NCBI GenBank assembly: GCA_964597945.1 | Contig: CAZRAD010000040.1 | Coordinates: 1 to 18,618 of the forward strand | Direction of reading: 5' to 3' | DNA: 18,618 nt | Source: JAPEKQ01 sp964597945 | Lineage (GTDB): Bacteria; Joyebacterota; Joyebacteria; Joyebacterales; Joyebacteraceae | Shown: positions 1 through 8,205 of the stretch, in pieces | Position numbering within the stretch: position 1 is the first letter of the stretch | Layout: each line of letters starts with the position of its first letter | Translations under genes and position numbers: made by a program | Notes under the pieces: model-generated | Told to the model about the DNA's origin: nothing | Seen by the model: only the letters and a program-made list of their open reading frames with translations | Database searches by the model: none

Positions 1-114
1 CCCCTGATCGAGGAGGTGCTGCGCGTCACGGGGGGGAACCAGGTCCGGGCCGCGAAGCTTCTTGGTATCAGTCGCAATACTCTCAGGAAGCGGATGGCTG
101 AGGAGGCTCGATGA
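1..114 (+). CDS. Fis/NtrC-type HTH C-terminus (partial)
   Basis: Only the last 37 codons are in the window; the reading frame is open from base 1 to a TGA at 112-114. The peptide contains GGNQVRAAKLLGISRNTLRKR, the HTH_8 (Fis-type) helix-turn-helix found at the C-terminus of sigma-54-dependent NtrC-family activators and in Fis itself. The recognition helix is GISRNTLRKRM. In the family this domain binds DNA, usually as a dimer. Because the N-terminus is missing I cannot tell a full response regulator (receiver, AAA+, HTH) from a small Fis-like protein. Its stop overlaps the next ATG in ATGA, so it is probably translationally coupled to lptE. The HTH assignment is firm; the parent protein is not. 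Confidence 0.75.
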   Translation, partial: PLIEEVLRVTGGNQVRAAKLLGISRNTLRKRMAEEAR

Positions 115-626
115 CGAGAACTGCGACGGCTGTGCGGTGTCTTCTTCTGGTGGCGGCGTGCGCGCTCATCGCGGGCTGTTCGCATTACAGCTTCTCCGCG
201 GCCGCAAAGACGCACATCTCCACGATCGCCATCCCCATTCTCGAGAACGAGACCGTTGAGTACGGCACCGAACTCGGTATCACCAACGCGCTGATCGAGC
301 AGTTCACCTCGGACAACACGCTGCGCATCGTTGGTGAGGACGAGGCCGACTCGATCCTCCGCGGAGCGGTTGTGCTCTACGAGCGTCCCGTCATGTCGTA
401 CGATGCCGGTGGGACTCCTCTTGAGTACAAGGTCCGCGTCGTGGCCAAGCTCACGTACGAGGACGTCACACGAGGGAGCACGGTCTGGGAGGAGGAGGTC
501 GAGGGCTGGGCCGTCTACTCGGTCTCGGGTGACTCCGGTGAGCTGACCACGGAGGAACAGGCGCAGACCCGTGCGTACGAGAAGCTCTCGGAGGATGTGC
601 TCTCGAAGACAGTACAGGGATGGTAG
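111..626 (+). CDS. lptE: LptE-like LPS-assembly lipoprotein
   Basis: A 171-residue lipoprotein. The N-terminus has a basic start, a hydrophobic stretch at about 9-21 and a lipobox I-A-G-C, so the mature protein should begin at lipidated Cys23. The following pattern, CSHYSFS with a strand reading ISTIAIPILENET, then ELGITNALIEQF and ADSILRGAVV, is that of the LptE/RlpB family. In this family the protein is the outer-membrane plug of the LptD barrel that inserts lipopolysaccharide. The length fits (E. coli LptE is about 190 residues). The ATG overlaps the preceding stop by 4 nt and has GAGGAGG at 100-106. It sits 12 nt upstream of holA, and in enterobacteria lptE and holA are also adjacent, which supports the call. 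The family is divergent, so some doubt remains. Confidence 0.8.
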   Translation: MTRTATAVRCLLLVAACALIAGCSHYSFSAAAKTHISTIAIPILENETVEYGTELGITNALIEQFTSDNTLRIVGEDEADSILRGAVVLYERPVMSYDAGGTPLEYKVRVVAKLTYEDVTRGSTVWEEEVEGWAVYSVSGDSGELTTEEQAQTRAYEKLSEDVLSKTVQGW

Positions 627-638
627 ACCGGAGGGCGT

Positions 639-1634
639 GTGACATTCGCTGAACTACAGAGATCTCTGGCGAAAGCGAAGATCCCGCCGGTTCTTCTCTT
701 CCATGGTGAGGAACCCTATCTGGCGCGTCTCGGTGTCCGTCTGCTCAGGCGCGCGATCCTGACGCCGGGGAGCGACGCCTTCGATTTCGTGAGTCTGAGC
801 GGTCGCGAGACGACCGCGGAGGCGATTGTCTCTCAGGCAGGAACAGTGCCGATGCTCTCCGAGCGGCGGCTGACCGTGGTCTATGAGTTCGAGGGGCTGA
901 GTCCGGCGCAGCGCACGAAGCTTCTGGAGTACGTCCGATCGCCCTATGAGACGTCCTGCCTCGCGCTGGTGAGCTTCTCGCGATTGTCCGGCCGTAACAA
1001 GTTCGAGCGGGGACTTCTCGGAAGCGCAGCCGTCGTCGAGTGCGGAAGCCTTGGTCACGATTCACTCACAGCGCTCGCTTCGCGCATGGCGGAGGAGCGG
1101 GGGCTCGCTGTCGAGAGCGATGCGATGGCCGTGCTGATCGACTGGACGAGCGGAGATCTCAGCCGCGTCGACAACGAACTCGGCAAACTCGAGTCGTACT
1201 GCGCGTCGGGAACCGTGAGCGTCGATGACATCGAGACCGTCGTCGGTGCCAAGGCGTCCAGTCTCGGAGATCTTGCCGCAGCCGTGGCGGAGAGGCGTTC
1301 AGGCGATGCACTGGCGCGGCTCTCCGAACTCGTGGACGGGGGAGTCGATCCAGCTCAGCTTGTCACGCAGCTCTTCGGGTGCTGGACGGCGCTCTGGCTC
1401 ATCCGTTCCGGGGGAGGTGGACGCTCCGCCCCGGGCGGCCAGTCGCGCGCGATGCTCTCAGGGATCTCGAACATACGTGAGACCGCCATGCTCAGGACCT
1501 CGCGCGACTACGCCAGGGGGATCGAGCTCTTCTACCGAGCAGACGTTGATATCCGCCGCGGCATCCCAGCCGCGACGACGGTCGGCCTGCTCATCCACGG
1601 ACTGACGAGCGGGAGATGGAGCGGCGCGGCATGA
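639..1634 (+). CDS. holA: DNA polymerase III subunit delta (HolA)
   Basis: A 331-residue protein close to the usual length of about 340. The N-terminal segment PPVLLFHGEEPYLARLGVRL is the typical opening of the delta subunit, which wrenches open the beta sliding clamp within the clamp loader. The motif VPMLSERRLTVV and the middle helical domain (TSGDLSRVDNELGKLESYC) also match. The collar domain follows, with the conserved end GIPAATTVGLLIHGL. In the family this N-terminal AAA+-like domain lacks a functional ATP site. The start is GTG at 639 with GGAGGG at 630-635, a short spacing. The gene lies 12 nt after lptE and its TGA overlaps the ATG used here for nth, so translational coupling is likely. 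The function is cytoplasmic and essential for replication. Confidence 0.9.
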   Translation: MTFAELQRSLAKAKIPPVLLFHGEEPYLARLGVRLLRRAILTPGSDAFDFVSLSGRETTAEAIVSQAGTVPMLSERRLTVVYEFEGLSPAQRTKLLEYVRSPYETSCLALVSFSRLSGRNKFERGLLGSAAVVECGSLGHDSLTALASRMAEERGLAVESDAMAVLIDWTSGDLSRVDNELGKLESYCASGTVSVDDIETVVGAKASSLGDLAAAVAERRSGDALARLSELVDGGVDPAQLVTQLFGCWTALWLIRSGGGGRSAPGGQSRAMLSGISNIRETAMLRTSRDYARGIELFYRADVDIRRGIPAATTVGLLIHGLTSGRWSGAA

Positions 1635-2398
1635 GCGGTGGTGCTGCGCGCGCCGACCGGCGCAGGATGCGTTCGGACCGGCACGAGGAACCCGGCATGA
1701 CGCGCGCGTCGGCGCGACGGATGCTGAAGGTGGTGACGGACGCGCTCGAGGACCGATACGGAGTCCCGACCCACGCACCCTATGGGGACGTCGTGGCAAG
1801 CCTCGTCGGGACCATTCTCTCTCAGAACACCAGCGATGTGAACTCAGGCCGTGCTTTCAGAGGCCTGCGTGAGAGATTCCCGACGTGGTCCGAGGTCGCC
1901 CACGCGCGCGCATCATCGATCGAGTCTGCCATTCGCTCCGGGGGACTGGCGCGCACGAAGTCCGTCCGGATTCACGCTATCCTGCGCGAGATCGAGAGAC
2001 GGACGGGGAGTATCGACCTTTCGTTCCTCGCGGACAGACCGACCGAGGATGTGCTAGAATATCTCATGGCTTTCGACGGCGTCGGTCGGAAGACGGCCGC
2101 CTGCGTGGCCCTGTTCGAACTCGGGCGCGACGTTGTACCGGTGGACACACACGTCCACCGCGTTGTCTCTCGGCTCGGGGTCGTCGGTAGACCGAGGACT
2201 CCCGAGGTGACGTTCGACCGGCTTCGGGAGGTGGCTCCGGCCGGACGGGCGCTCTCACTTCACGTGAATCTGATCGGGCTCGGCCGCGAAATCTGCAGAC
2301 CGCGGTCTCCCGGATGCGACCGATGTCCCATCAACGGGCGCTGCACACACGCCGGGGAGGGCCGCTCGCAGCGGGGGACGGGCACCGAGGGAGGATAG
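1631..2398 (+). CDS. nth: Endonuclease III (DNA glycosylase/AP lyase)
   Basis: An HhH-GPD base-excision repair enzyme that removes oxidised pyrimidines and nicks the abasic site. Diagnostic features, numbered from the ATG at 1631, are the helix-hairpin-helix FDGVGRKTA with catalytic Lys at about 154, and PVDTHVHRV with catalytic Asp at about 172. A C-terminal [4Fe-4S] motif C-X6-C-X2-C-X5-C lies at about 222-238. ILSQNTSDVNSGRAF is the DNA-facing N-terminal helix region. Start choice: the ATG at 1631 gives an ATGA overlap with holA. An alternative ATG at 1697 has a better Shine-Dalgarno (GAGGAA, 6-nt spacing) and would remove a basic, low-complexity extension of 22 residues, bringing the length near the usual 210-220. 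An upstream ATG at 1616 is also in frame. Function is secure; the start is not. Confidence 0.9.
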   Translation: MSGGAARADRRRMRSDRHEEPGMTRASARRMLKVVTDALEDRYGVPTHAPYGDVVASLVGTILSQNTSDVNSGRAFRGLRERFPTWSEVAHARASSIESAIRSGGLARTKSVRIHAILREIERRTGSIDLSFLADRPTEDVLEYLMAFDGVGRKTAACVALFELGRDVVPVDTHVHRVVSRLGVVGRPRTPEVTFDRLREVAPAGRALSLHVNLIGLGREICRPRSPGCDRCPINGRCTHAGEGRSQRGTGTEGG

Positions 2399-2902
2399 AT
2401 GGTACGGCTGCCTGGACGTCGATTCTGGATTGCTCTCGTGATCGTCGCGATCGCGGCGTTCTTCGGCCTGAATGCCTACAGCCAGCGCTCGCAGTTCTGT
2501 GGGAGCTGCCACGCGGTGATGGGCGAGTACTACGAGAGCTGGCAGACCTCCACGCACGGAGAGACCGCCGAGTGCCTCGACTGCCACAGCGAGCCCGGAT
2601 GGACCGGTTACTACCACTCGAAGGTCGAGGGGGCTCGCAACGCCCTCCAGTTCTATCTGAACATCGAAAAGGGAGAGAAGGCGTCGCCGCCGGGACCGGC
2701 CGCCTGTCTCCGCGAAGGCTGTCACGTTGTCGCTGAGCTGGAGCGGTCGCCGGGACAGGCGGGGTTCGCTCACTCCGGTCACATCGGCAGCGTCAGCTGC
2801 GTCGAGTGCCACGGGGATGTCGGCCATCGCGGAGCCGAGCGGGAGCGGGCCGTATCATGCGCCGCGTGTCACGGCGGCAGCGACGAAGCGACTTCTGAGT
2901 AG
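2399..2902 (+). CDS. NapC/NirT-like membrane-anchored multiheme cytochrome c
   Basis: A 167-residue protein with one N-terminal membrane anchor (about residues 9-27) and a periplasmic domain. It has four CXXCH heme sites, CGSCH (34-38), CLDCH (59-63), CVECH (134-138) and CAACH (154-158), plus a CX4CH site, CLREGCH (103-109). Five covalent hemes are therefore possible. The block FCGSCHAVMGEYYESWQTS followed by CLDCH is the pattern of the NapC/NirT/NrfH quinol dehydrogenases, which pass electrons from menaquinol to periplasmic reductases. Met41 after the first site may correspond to the unusual heme-1 ligand of that family. The ATG comes directly after the nth stop, with GGAGG at 2390-2394. No partner reductase is visible, so its electron acceptor is unknown. 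Confidence 0.8.
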   Translation: MVRLPGRRFWIALVIVAIAAFFGLNAYSQRSQFCGSCHAVMGEYYESWQTSTHGETAECLDCHSEPGWTGYYHSKVEGARNALQFYLNIEKGEKASPPGPAACLREGCHVVAELERSPGQAGFAHSGHIGSVSCVECHGDVGHRGAERERAVSCAACHGGSDEATSE

Positions 2903-3003
2903 CCCTCACGATCGAGATGCGCCCAACGTCCCGTCCTCAGCCTGCAACGGTCGCTCAGAAGGGCGGCCGTCGGCTTTGAGACGAGTGGCTGGGAGAAAAG
3001 GGC

Positions 3004-3033
3004 TTGACGGGCCCAATTCCGCTGTGGTATTGA
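3004..3033 (+). promoter_or_regulatory. Predicted sigma-70-type promoter for the porin gene
   Basis: TTGACG (3004-3009) and TATTGA (3028-3033) are separated by 18 nt, upstream of the FadL-family gene. Transcription would begin near 3040 and leave a leader of about 95 nt. The 231-nt gap between the cytochrome stop and the porin ATG holds no other feature that I recognise, and no clear terminator for the upstream operon. Confidence 0.45.
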
Positions 3034-3133
3034 AGATAGAACCACGGCAATCGGTGCGTCCCCCGACGCTCCCAGTGGATAGATGCGGACGGGCGCCGTG
3101 TCTGCGTGCCTGTACCTGAGGAGGAAGAACACC

Positions 3134-4498
3134 ATGCGTCGAAACCTGATCATCGCAACATCGTGTCTCTTGGCGCTCCTCGTGTGCCCGCTGGCTGCAT
3201 CCGCCTCGGGTTTGTACGTCCCGACGGTCGGCGTACGCGCGAGCGCGATGGGCGGGGCTTTTGTAGGGTTGGCGGACGACTACAGCGCCGTGCACTACAA
3301 TCCCGCGGGCATCTACCAGATTCGGGGATTCCAGGCGACCGCATCGCTGCAGGACGCGGTGCTGCTGGCTTCGCGTGAAGGGACACTGAGGTTCGGGGGA
3401 GCTTCCGGGTCAGCGCAGCCCGTGGTTGATGCTCTGGAGGCGACCTCGGAGGTGAACCACTACTTCGTGCCGGGTGTCTACATCTACATGGACGCCGGGT
3501 CCATCGCCGACAAGTTCGGCATCTGTGCCTACACGCTCGCCGACTACGGGGTGGAGTGGGACGGCGACAAGCTCTACGATGACATCATCAACAGATACAA
3601 CACGCTGCCGGACGACCCGGCAGGCTATCGCCAGGTGATGGGCGATCCACCGGATTTCGAGAGTCGCGTGACCGGCTACGTCGTCTCGCCCGTCCTCGCG
3701 AAGCGCCTTTCTGACAAGCTCTCGGTCGGTGTGACCGGCCATTTGCTCGTCGCGAGCCTGGATCTTCGCGATGGCGGCTGGTTCGAGATCTCGGATGAAG
3801 ACTCATCGAAGCTCTATCCGTACCAGACCGAAGAGGCGCTGACGGGCACGGGGTATGGCGCCACCATCGGCGCACTCTACCATGTCCATCCTCAGATCTC
3901 CGTCGGTCTGACTGTGCGGACGCCGATGACCGTCACCCTCGAAGGTGACATTGAGGTTGACTCGCCGCTGGCCGCAGCCGTGTCGGAGAGGCAGAGCGAG
4001 GATCTCGATTTTACGTTCCCGCTTTGGGCCGCGGGTGGCTTCGCCTACCGCGACTTCCTGTTCGACGGACTGACGGTGACCGCGGACGTCGAGTGGACAC
4101 AGTGGTCTGAGGTCACGGGATTCACCAGGAATCTGTCCACGGCACTACCCGTGTACGTTGAGGTCCTGACAGATCTGGATTGGGAAGATGCGCTCGGCGT
4201 GCACGTCGGCGCCGACTACCGCCTGTCACGGTCGACGTCCATCATGTTCGGGTACTCGAGCGTGGAAGGGCTCAGCACGCCGGAGACGTTCGATTTCGTG
4301 ATGCCGCAGCAGGCGCACTCGACCTTCTCGTTCGGGTTCCAGCAGCGACAGGATCGGTGGACGCTCGATCTCGGCCTTGTCTACTACATCGGTGACACGG
4401 TCAACGTCGCCTACGAGCCTCGCACCGGCGACTACTCGCAGGGCAAGAACCTCCACGACGTGCTCGTCCCCAGCGTAGGTTTCTCGTACCTGTTCTAG
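3134..4498 (+). CDS. OmpP1/FadL/TodX-family outer-membrane transport protein
   Basis: A 454-residue beta-barrel protein. I chose the ATG at 3134 rather than the ATG 51 nt upstream because it has AGGAGG at 3119-3124 with 9-nt spacing and gives a clean signal peptide (MRRNLIIATSCLLALLVC) cleaved near ASA/SG. The mature N-terminus, with RASAMGGAFVGLADDYSAVHYNPAG, is the hallmark of the FadL/OmpP1/TodX family. These barrels carry long-chain fatty acids or aromatic hydrocarbons across the outer membrane with the N-terminus as a hatch. The protein ends in VGFSYLF, an aromatic-terminated last strand as recognised by the BAM complex. The substrate cannot be read from sequence. It is flanked by its own promoter-like element and a strong terminator, so it is probably monocistronic. 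Confidence 0.85.
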   Translation: MRRNLIIATSCLLALLVCPLAASASGLYVPTVGVRASAMGGAFVGLADDYSAVHYNPAGIYQIRGFQATASLQDAVLLASREGTLRFGGASGSAQPVVDALEATSEVNHYFVPGVYIYMDAGSIADKFGICAYTLADYGVEWDGDKLYDDIINRYNTLPDDPAGYRQVMGDPPDFESRVTGYVVSPVLAKRLSDKLSVGVTGHLLVASLDLRDGGWFEISDEDSSKLYPYQTEEALTGTGYGATIGALYHVHPQISVGLTVRTPMTVTLEGDIEVDSPLAAAVSERQSEDLDFTFPLWAAGGFAYRDFLFDGLTVTADVEWTQWSEVTGFTRNLSTALPVYVEVLTDLDWEDALGVHVGADYRLSRSTSIMFGYSSVEGLSTPETFDFVMPQQAHSTFSFGFQQRQDRWTLDLGLVYYIGDTVNVAYEPRTGDYSQGKNLHDVLVPSVGFSYLF

Positions 4499-4526
4499 CG
4501 GGACGGCCGGAAACACAGATAGTCCC

Positions 4527-4562
4527 CGGCCGGCACCGAGTCCCGGTGCCGGCCGTTTTTTT
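4527..4562 (+). terminator. Intrinsic terminator after the porin gene
   Basis: A perfect 12-bp stem, CGGCCGGCACCG (4527-4538) with CGGTGCCGGCCG (4544-4555), has the 5-nt loop AGTCC and is followed at once by seven T (4556-4562). This is the best rho-independent terminator in the window, 28 nt after the porin stop codon. Confidence 0.95.
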
Positions 4563-4606
4563 GACTTCTCTACGCCCTCCGGGCACCACGAACGAGGCGC
4601 ACGACC

Positions 4607-7099
4607 ATGAGTCGCTATCCGTTTCAGGAGATCGAGCCGAAGTGGCAGAAGACGTGGGATGAGATCGGTCTGTTCGAGTGTCCGACCGACGCTGAGGACC
4701 GCTTCTACTGTCTCGTGATGTACCCTTACCCGTCCGGCGATCTGCACGTCGGGCACGGCCGGAACTACATCATCGGCGACGCGCTCTCGCGCTTTGAGAT
4801 GATGCGCGGCCGCTCGGTGCTGACGCCGATGGGGTGGGACGCGTTCGGTCTTCCTGCGGAGAATGCGGCCATCCAGCGCGGCATCCACCCGCCCGTCTGG
4901 ACCGACGCCAATATCGATAAGATGAAGGTCCAGTTCCGCACGTGGGGGATCGGATACGACTGGACGCGCGAGATCTCATCGCATCGGCCGTCGTTCTACC
5001 GCTGGACGCAGTGGATCTTCGTGAAGATGCTCGAGCGCGGTCTGGCCTACAGGAAGGGCGCGCCGGTGAACTGGTGTCCGTCGTGCGCGACGGTGCTTGC
5101 CAACGAACAGGTGGTGGACGGGAGATGCGAGCGGTGCGACGCGACCGTCGGCATCCGTGACCTCGAGCAGTGGTTCTTCCGGATCACCGACTACGCCGAT
5201 GAGCTCCTCGAGTGCCTCGAGACGATGGACGGCTGGCCCGATCGTGTGAAGACCATGCAGCGGAACTGGATCGGCCGGAGCGAGGGCGTCGAGATCGACT
5301 TCACGATCGAGGAGACGGGCGAGTTGCTCCCGTGCTTCACCACGCGCGTGGACACGATCTTCGGTGTGACCTACATGGTCATGGCCGCCGAGCATCCGAA
5401 GGTGCGGGAACTCGTGGCTGGGACCGAACACGAGGAGAGGGTCCTCGAGTTTGCGGAGCGTGTGAAGGCGCAGGGCGCCTTCGAACGCGGCGCCGCTGAC
5501 GTCCGCAAGGAGGGCATCTGGACCGGCGTGCACGTCATCAATCCGGTCAATGGTGAGAGGGTGCCTCTCTGGATCGCGAACTACGTTCTGATGGAGTACG
5601 GCACCGGTGCCGTGATGGCGGTTCCGGCGCACGACCAGCGCGACTTCGAGTTCGCGCGCGAGTACGAGTTGCCGATCAAGGTCGTCATCGATCAACGCGG
5701 CGAACCGCTGGATGCAGCCGTGATGGGGGAGGCGTACGTTGACGACGGCGTGATGACGAACTCCGCGCAGTTCGACGGCCTTCCCAACCGCGACGGCATC
5801 GAACAGATCGCTGATTGGATGGAGGAGACCGGTATAGGGCGTCGGACCGTGAGCTACCGGCTCAGGGACTGGCTCATCTCACGTCAGCGGTACTGGGGCA
5901 CTCCGATCCCCGTGATCTATTGTGACACCTGCGGTCCCGTGGGGGTCCCGGAGGAGGACCTGCCGGTTCTGCTCCCGACCGATGTCGAGTTCACTGGCAC
6001 CGGTGAATCGCCGTTGACCACATCGAAGACGTTCCTGGAAGCGCCGTGTCCGAAGTGCGGCGCGCCTGGAAGGCGAGAGACAGACACGCTCGACACGTTC
6101 GTCGATTCGAGTTGGTATCTCCTGCGGTACATCGACGCGCAGAACGATGAGGTCCCGTTCGTTCGCGAGCATGTTGACCGCTGGTTTCCGGTCGACCAGT
6201 ACATCGGCGGCGTGGAGCACGCATGCGGGCATCTGATCTTCGTCAGGTTCATGACCAAGGTCCTCCGGGATTTGGGAATGCTGAGCTTCGACGAACCGAT
6301 CACGAAGCTCTTCTCGCAGGGTATGATCTACAAGGACGGACAGAAGATGTCCAAGTCCAAAGGCAACGTGGTGCCTCCCGACGAGCTCATCGAGCGATAC
6401 GGCGCCGACACGGAGCGGCTCTACACACTGTTCGCCGGGCCTCCTGACCGGGATGCCGAGTGGAACGATACAGCTGTGGAGGGAGCGTTCCGGTTCCTCA
6501 ATCGCGTCTGGTCGCTCGTGACCGAGCATCCGTTTCGCGCCGGAGGTCTTAACGAGGCGGCGAAGACGCTTGGAGCCGACGGTCCGGCTGAGGGCGTCGT
6601 GGCGCTCCACCGGAAGACACATCAGACGATCCGCAAGGTGACGCACGATATGCAGGAGTTCCACTTCAACACGGCTATCGCCGCCGTGATGGAACTCGTC
6701 AATGCGACGCGCGCGTTCGCTGACGGACTGGGTAGCGATTCGACCGACCACGAGCGAGTAGCCATCGCTGAGGCGCTCGAGGCCGCGACCGTGCTACTGG
6801 CACCGATGGTCCCGCATTTCTCCGAGGAACTCTGGCAGCGCGCCGGTGGTAAGGAGACGCTCTTCCGCTCCACGTGGCCCACGTTCGACGAGGAGGCCGC
6901 ACGTGAGGACGTGGTGACCATCGCTGTGCAGATCAACGGAAAGCTTCGGGGTGACGTCGAGGCCGAGCGAGGGGCTGTGCAGGATGATGTGCTCGAGCTT
7001 GCGAAGGCATCCGAGAGGATCGCGAAGCACCTCGAGGGCAAGACGGTGCGTCGTGTCATCTTCGTTCCCGATCGTCTTCTCAATATCGTGGTGGGGTAG
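4607..7099 (+). CDS. leuS: Leucyl-tRNA synthetase
   Basis: An 830-residue class I aminoacyl-tRNA synthetase that charges tRNA-Leu in the cytoplasm. The HIGH-type signature is HVGH at 47-50 (in SGDLHVGHGRN) and KMSKS is at about 580-584. A zinc-binding loop CPSC...CERC lies at about 157-179. The CP1 editing domain follows, with TTRVDTIFGVTYMV and YGTGAVMAVPAHDQRD. A second cysteine cluster, CDTC...CPKC, comes before the leucine-specific region and DTLDTFVDSSWYLLRYID. The C-terminal region contains VQINGKLRG and ends normally. The length is typical of bacterial LeuS. The ATG at 4607 has GAGG at 4594-4597. The gene begins 44 nt after the porin terminator, but I could not find a convincing promoter in that gap. 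No T-box leader is visible. Confidence 0.98.
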   Translation: MSRYPFQEIEPKWQKTWDEIGLFECPTDAEDRFYCLVMYPYPSGDLHVGHGRNYIIGDALSRFEMMRGRSVLTPMGWDAFGLPAENAAIQRGIHPPVWTDANIDKMKVQFRTWGIGYDWTREISSHRPSFYRWTQWIFVKMLERGLAYRKGAPVNWCPSCATVLANEQVVDGRCERCDATVGIRDLEQWFFRITDYADELLECLETMDGWPDRVKTMQRNWIGRSEGVEIDFTIEETGELLPCFTTRVDTIFGVTYMVMAAEHPKVRELVAGTEHEERVLEFAERVKAQGAFERGAADVRKEGIWTGVHVINPVNGERVPLWIANYVLMEYGTGAVMAVPAHDQRDFEFAREYELPIKVVIDQRGEPLDAAVMGEAYVDDGVMTNSAQFDGLPNRDGIEQIADWMEETGIGRRTVSYRLRDWLISRQRYWGTPIPVIYCDTCGPVGVPEEDLPVLLPTDVEFTGTGESPLTTSKTFLEAPCPKCGAPGRRETDTLDTFVDSSWYLLRYIDAQNDEVPFVREHVDRWFPVDQYIGGVEHACGHLIFVRFMTKVLRDLGMLSFDEPITKLFSQGMIYKDGQKMSKSKGNVVPPDELIERYGADTERLYTLFAGPPDRDAEWNDTAVEGAFRFLNRVWSLVTEHPFRAGGLNEAAKTLGADGPAEGVVALHRKTHQTIRKVTHDMQEFHFNTAIAAVMELVNATRAFADGLGSDSTDHERVAIAEALEAATVLLAPMVPHFSEELWQRAGGKETLFRSTWPTFDEEAAREDVVTIAVQINGKLRGDVEAERGAVQDDVLELAKASERIAKHLEGKTVRRVIFVPDRLLNIVVG

Positions 7100-7150
7100 G
7101 GGGCGCGGCGGAGACCATGGCGGGGTGCGCTCCGCTCGAATGACCGAGGC

Positions 7151-7199
7151 ACACATCGAAGAGGGCCATCTCCTGCCGGGGGTGGCCCTCTTCATGTGT
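7151..7199. terminator. Long hairpin between convergent leuS and minus-strand gene
   Basis: ACACATCGAAGAGGGCCA (7151-7168) pairs with TGGCCCTCTTCATGTGT (7183-7199), a 17-bp stem with one bulged C at 7157. It lies 52 nt after the leuS stop and 28 nt before the stop of the convergent gene. Neither strand has a U-tract after the stem, so it may terminate poorly or act as an RNA 3'-end stabiliser. The position suggests shared use by both genes. Confidence 0.55.
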
Positions 7200-7226
7200 C
7201 CCTGTGGCCGTGTTTTCAGAGGCCGG

Positions 7227-8183
7227 CTACTCCTCCGCCTGTGGTTCAGACTCGCGGAGACGCAAGGCGGCATCGGAGTGCGTTCGCGCACTGTCTGCGT
7301 TCGCTGAGCCGGGGACGCCCGTGACCGACCCGTCATACGAGCGGGCGAGTCCTTCATGTGACCGCCAATCCGCAGGGTCTGCTCTCAGGCGTGCGCGATA
7401 CGCGGATCGGGCCATGGCGATGTCGACGGTGGCGCGATCGATGCGGCCGACCTGAGAGTAGGCCCACGCGGATATAAGGCGTTCGTCAGGGCCAAGGGCG
7501 GCGAGCTGCGAAAGGTGTTCATGAGCGCCTGCGCGCGCCCACCAGAGCGCCGCCTGTCGTCCGAGAGGGTCGCGGTCGTCCTCGGGTGCGCCGCGGGCGA
7601 TGTCGATGTAGGTGGACGCAAGCTGCATCGCGGCGTCGACAGGTATCGCAGGATGATACGGGCTGTCAAGCTCATCATAGGACCCGGATGCGTAGACAAG
7701 GCTCCCGGTCGCGTGGTGGGTTCGACCCTGGAGGAGCTGCGCATAGCCCAACAGTGAAAGCTGCGCGTAGGACCTCGCGGGGGAGGTGTCTGCGCCGGCC
7801 GTGACAAGTGTGAGGTCGATCTCGGCGCGGCCGGGTTGCCCGGCGTCAATGTGAGCGAGGGCGCGAGCCATCAGCTCATCGTGCGAGAGAGCCATGAGCT
7901 CACTGACGGCGTCCATCTGCGCGAGGGTCAGACTGTCGCCAGACACGGTCGCCGTGAGCGCGCCGAAGACGAGAGCGTCGTCCGGTCCCGGGATGATGAC
8001 GGGATCGGTCTGAGCAAGCACCGACGTCGCGACGATCAGCACCAGACCGAGCACGATCAGTCGTGCGACGGTCGCGGAGACGGTCCCTCCATGAGCACCA
8101 GAGGGGAGGCCCGTTCGCCGGTCCTCAGCAGCCGCTCTCGGCGTTGAAACTTGTAGGTTTACATAATATATCTTATGCGACAT
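7227..8183 (-). CDS. Secreted or periplasmic TPR-like helical repeat protein
   Basis: A 318-residue protein of unknown function. A hydrophobic segment (ARLIVLGLVLIVATSVLAQ, about 41-59) with an ALA-type end looks like a signal peptide. From the ATG at 8183 it would have an unusually long hydrophilic n-region of about 40 residues, but no better in-frame start (ATG, GTG or TTG) precedes the segment. The mature part is rich in Ala, Leu, Asp and Arg. It contains degenerate helical repeats, for example MALSHDELMARALAHIDAGQ, a central ALWWARAGAHEHL and a C-terminal ARSAYRARLRADPADWRSHE, which fits tetratricopeptide-like repeats. It follows the YfgM-like gene on the same strand after 115 nt. TPR scaffolding in the cell envelope is an inference. 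Confidence 0.6.
   Translation of the reverse strand: MSHKIYYVNLQVSTPRAAAEDRRTGLPSGAHGGTVSATVARLIVLGLVLIVATSVLAQTDPVIIPGPDDALVFGALTATVSGDSLTLAQMDAVSELMALSHDELMARALAHIDAGQPGRAEIDLTLVTAGADTSPARSYAQLSLLGYAQLLQGRTHHATGSLVYASGSYDELDSPYHPAIPVDAAMQLASTYIDIARGAPEDDRDPLGRQAALWWARAGAHEHLSQLAALGPDERLISAWAYSQVGRIDRATVDIAMARSAYRARLRADPADWRSHEGLARSYDGSVTGVPGSANADSARTHSDAALRLRESEPQAEE
8144..8172 (+). promoter_or_regulatory. Promoter-like element in an AT-rich patch, antisense
   Basis: TTGAAA (8144-8149) and TATATC (8167-8172) are 17 nt apart on the plus strand, within an AT-rich island (8144-8176) that stands out in this GC-rich DNA. It lies inside the first codons of the minus-strand TPR gene and points away from it, toward the hairpin at 8206-8249. 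No plus-strand gene follows. The island could instead hold the promoter of the minus-strand gene, but no -35 box is visible on that strand. Confidence 0.3.
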
Positions 8184-8205
8184 GCGGCTTCCCGGGGAAA
8201 GGACC

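Noticed and set aside
4561..4566. TTGACT just after the porin terminator as a leuS -35 box
   Set aside because: No -10-like hexamer lies 16-18 nt downstream; the bases there are CACCAC.
5879..6751. Long open frame opposite leuS (290 codons), with a similar one at 4976-5695
   Set aside because: Both are antisense shadows of a certain gene in GC-rich DNA, with His/Arg/Val-rich composition and no recognisable domain.
7718..7728. GGGTTCGACCC, which looks like a tRNA T-arm
   Set aside because: It lies inside the minus-strand TPR coding region, and no acceptor, D or anticodon stem of a tRNA can be drawn around it.
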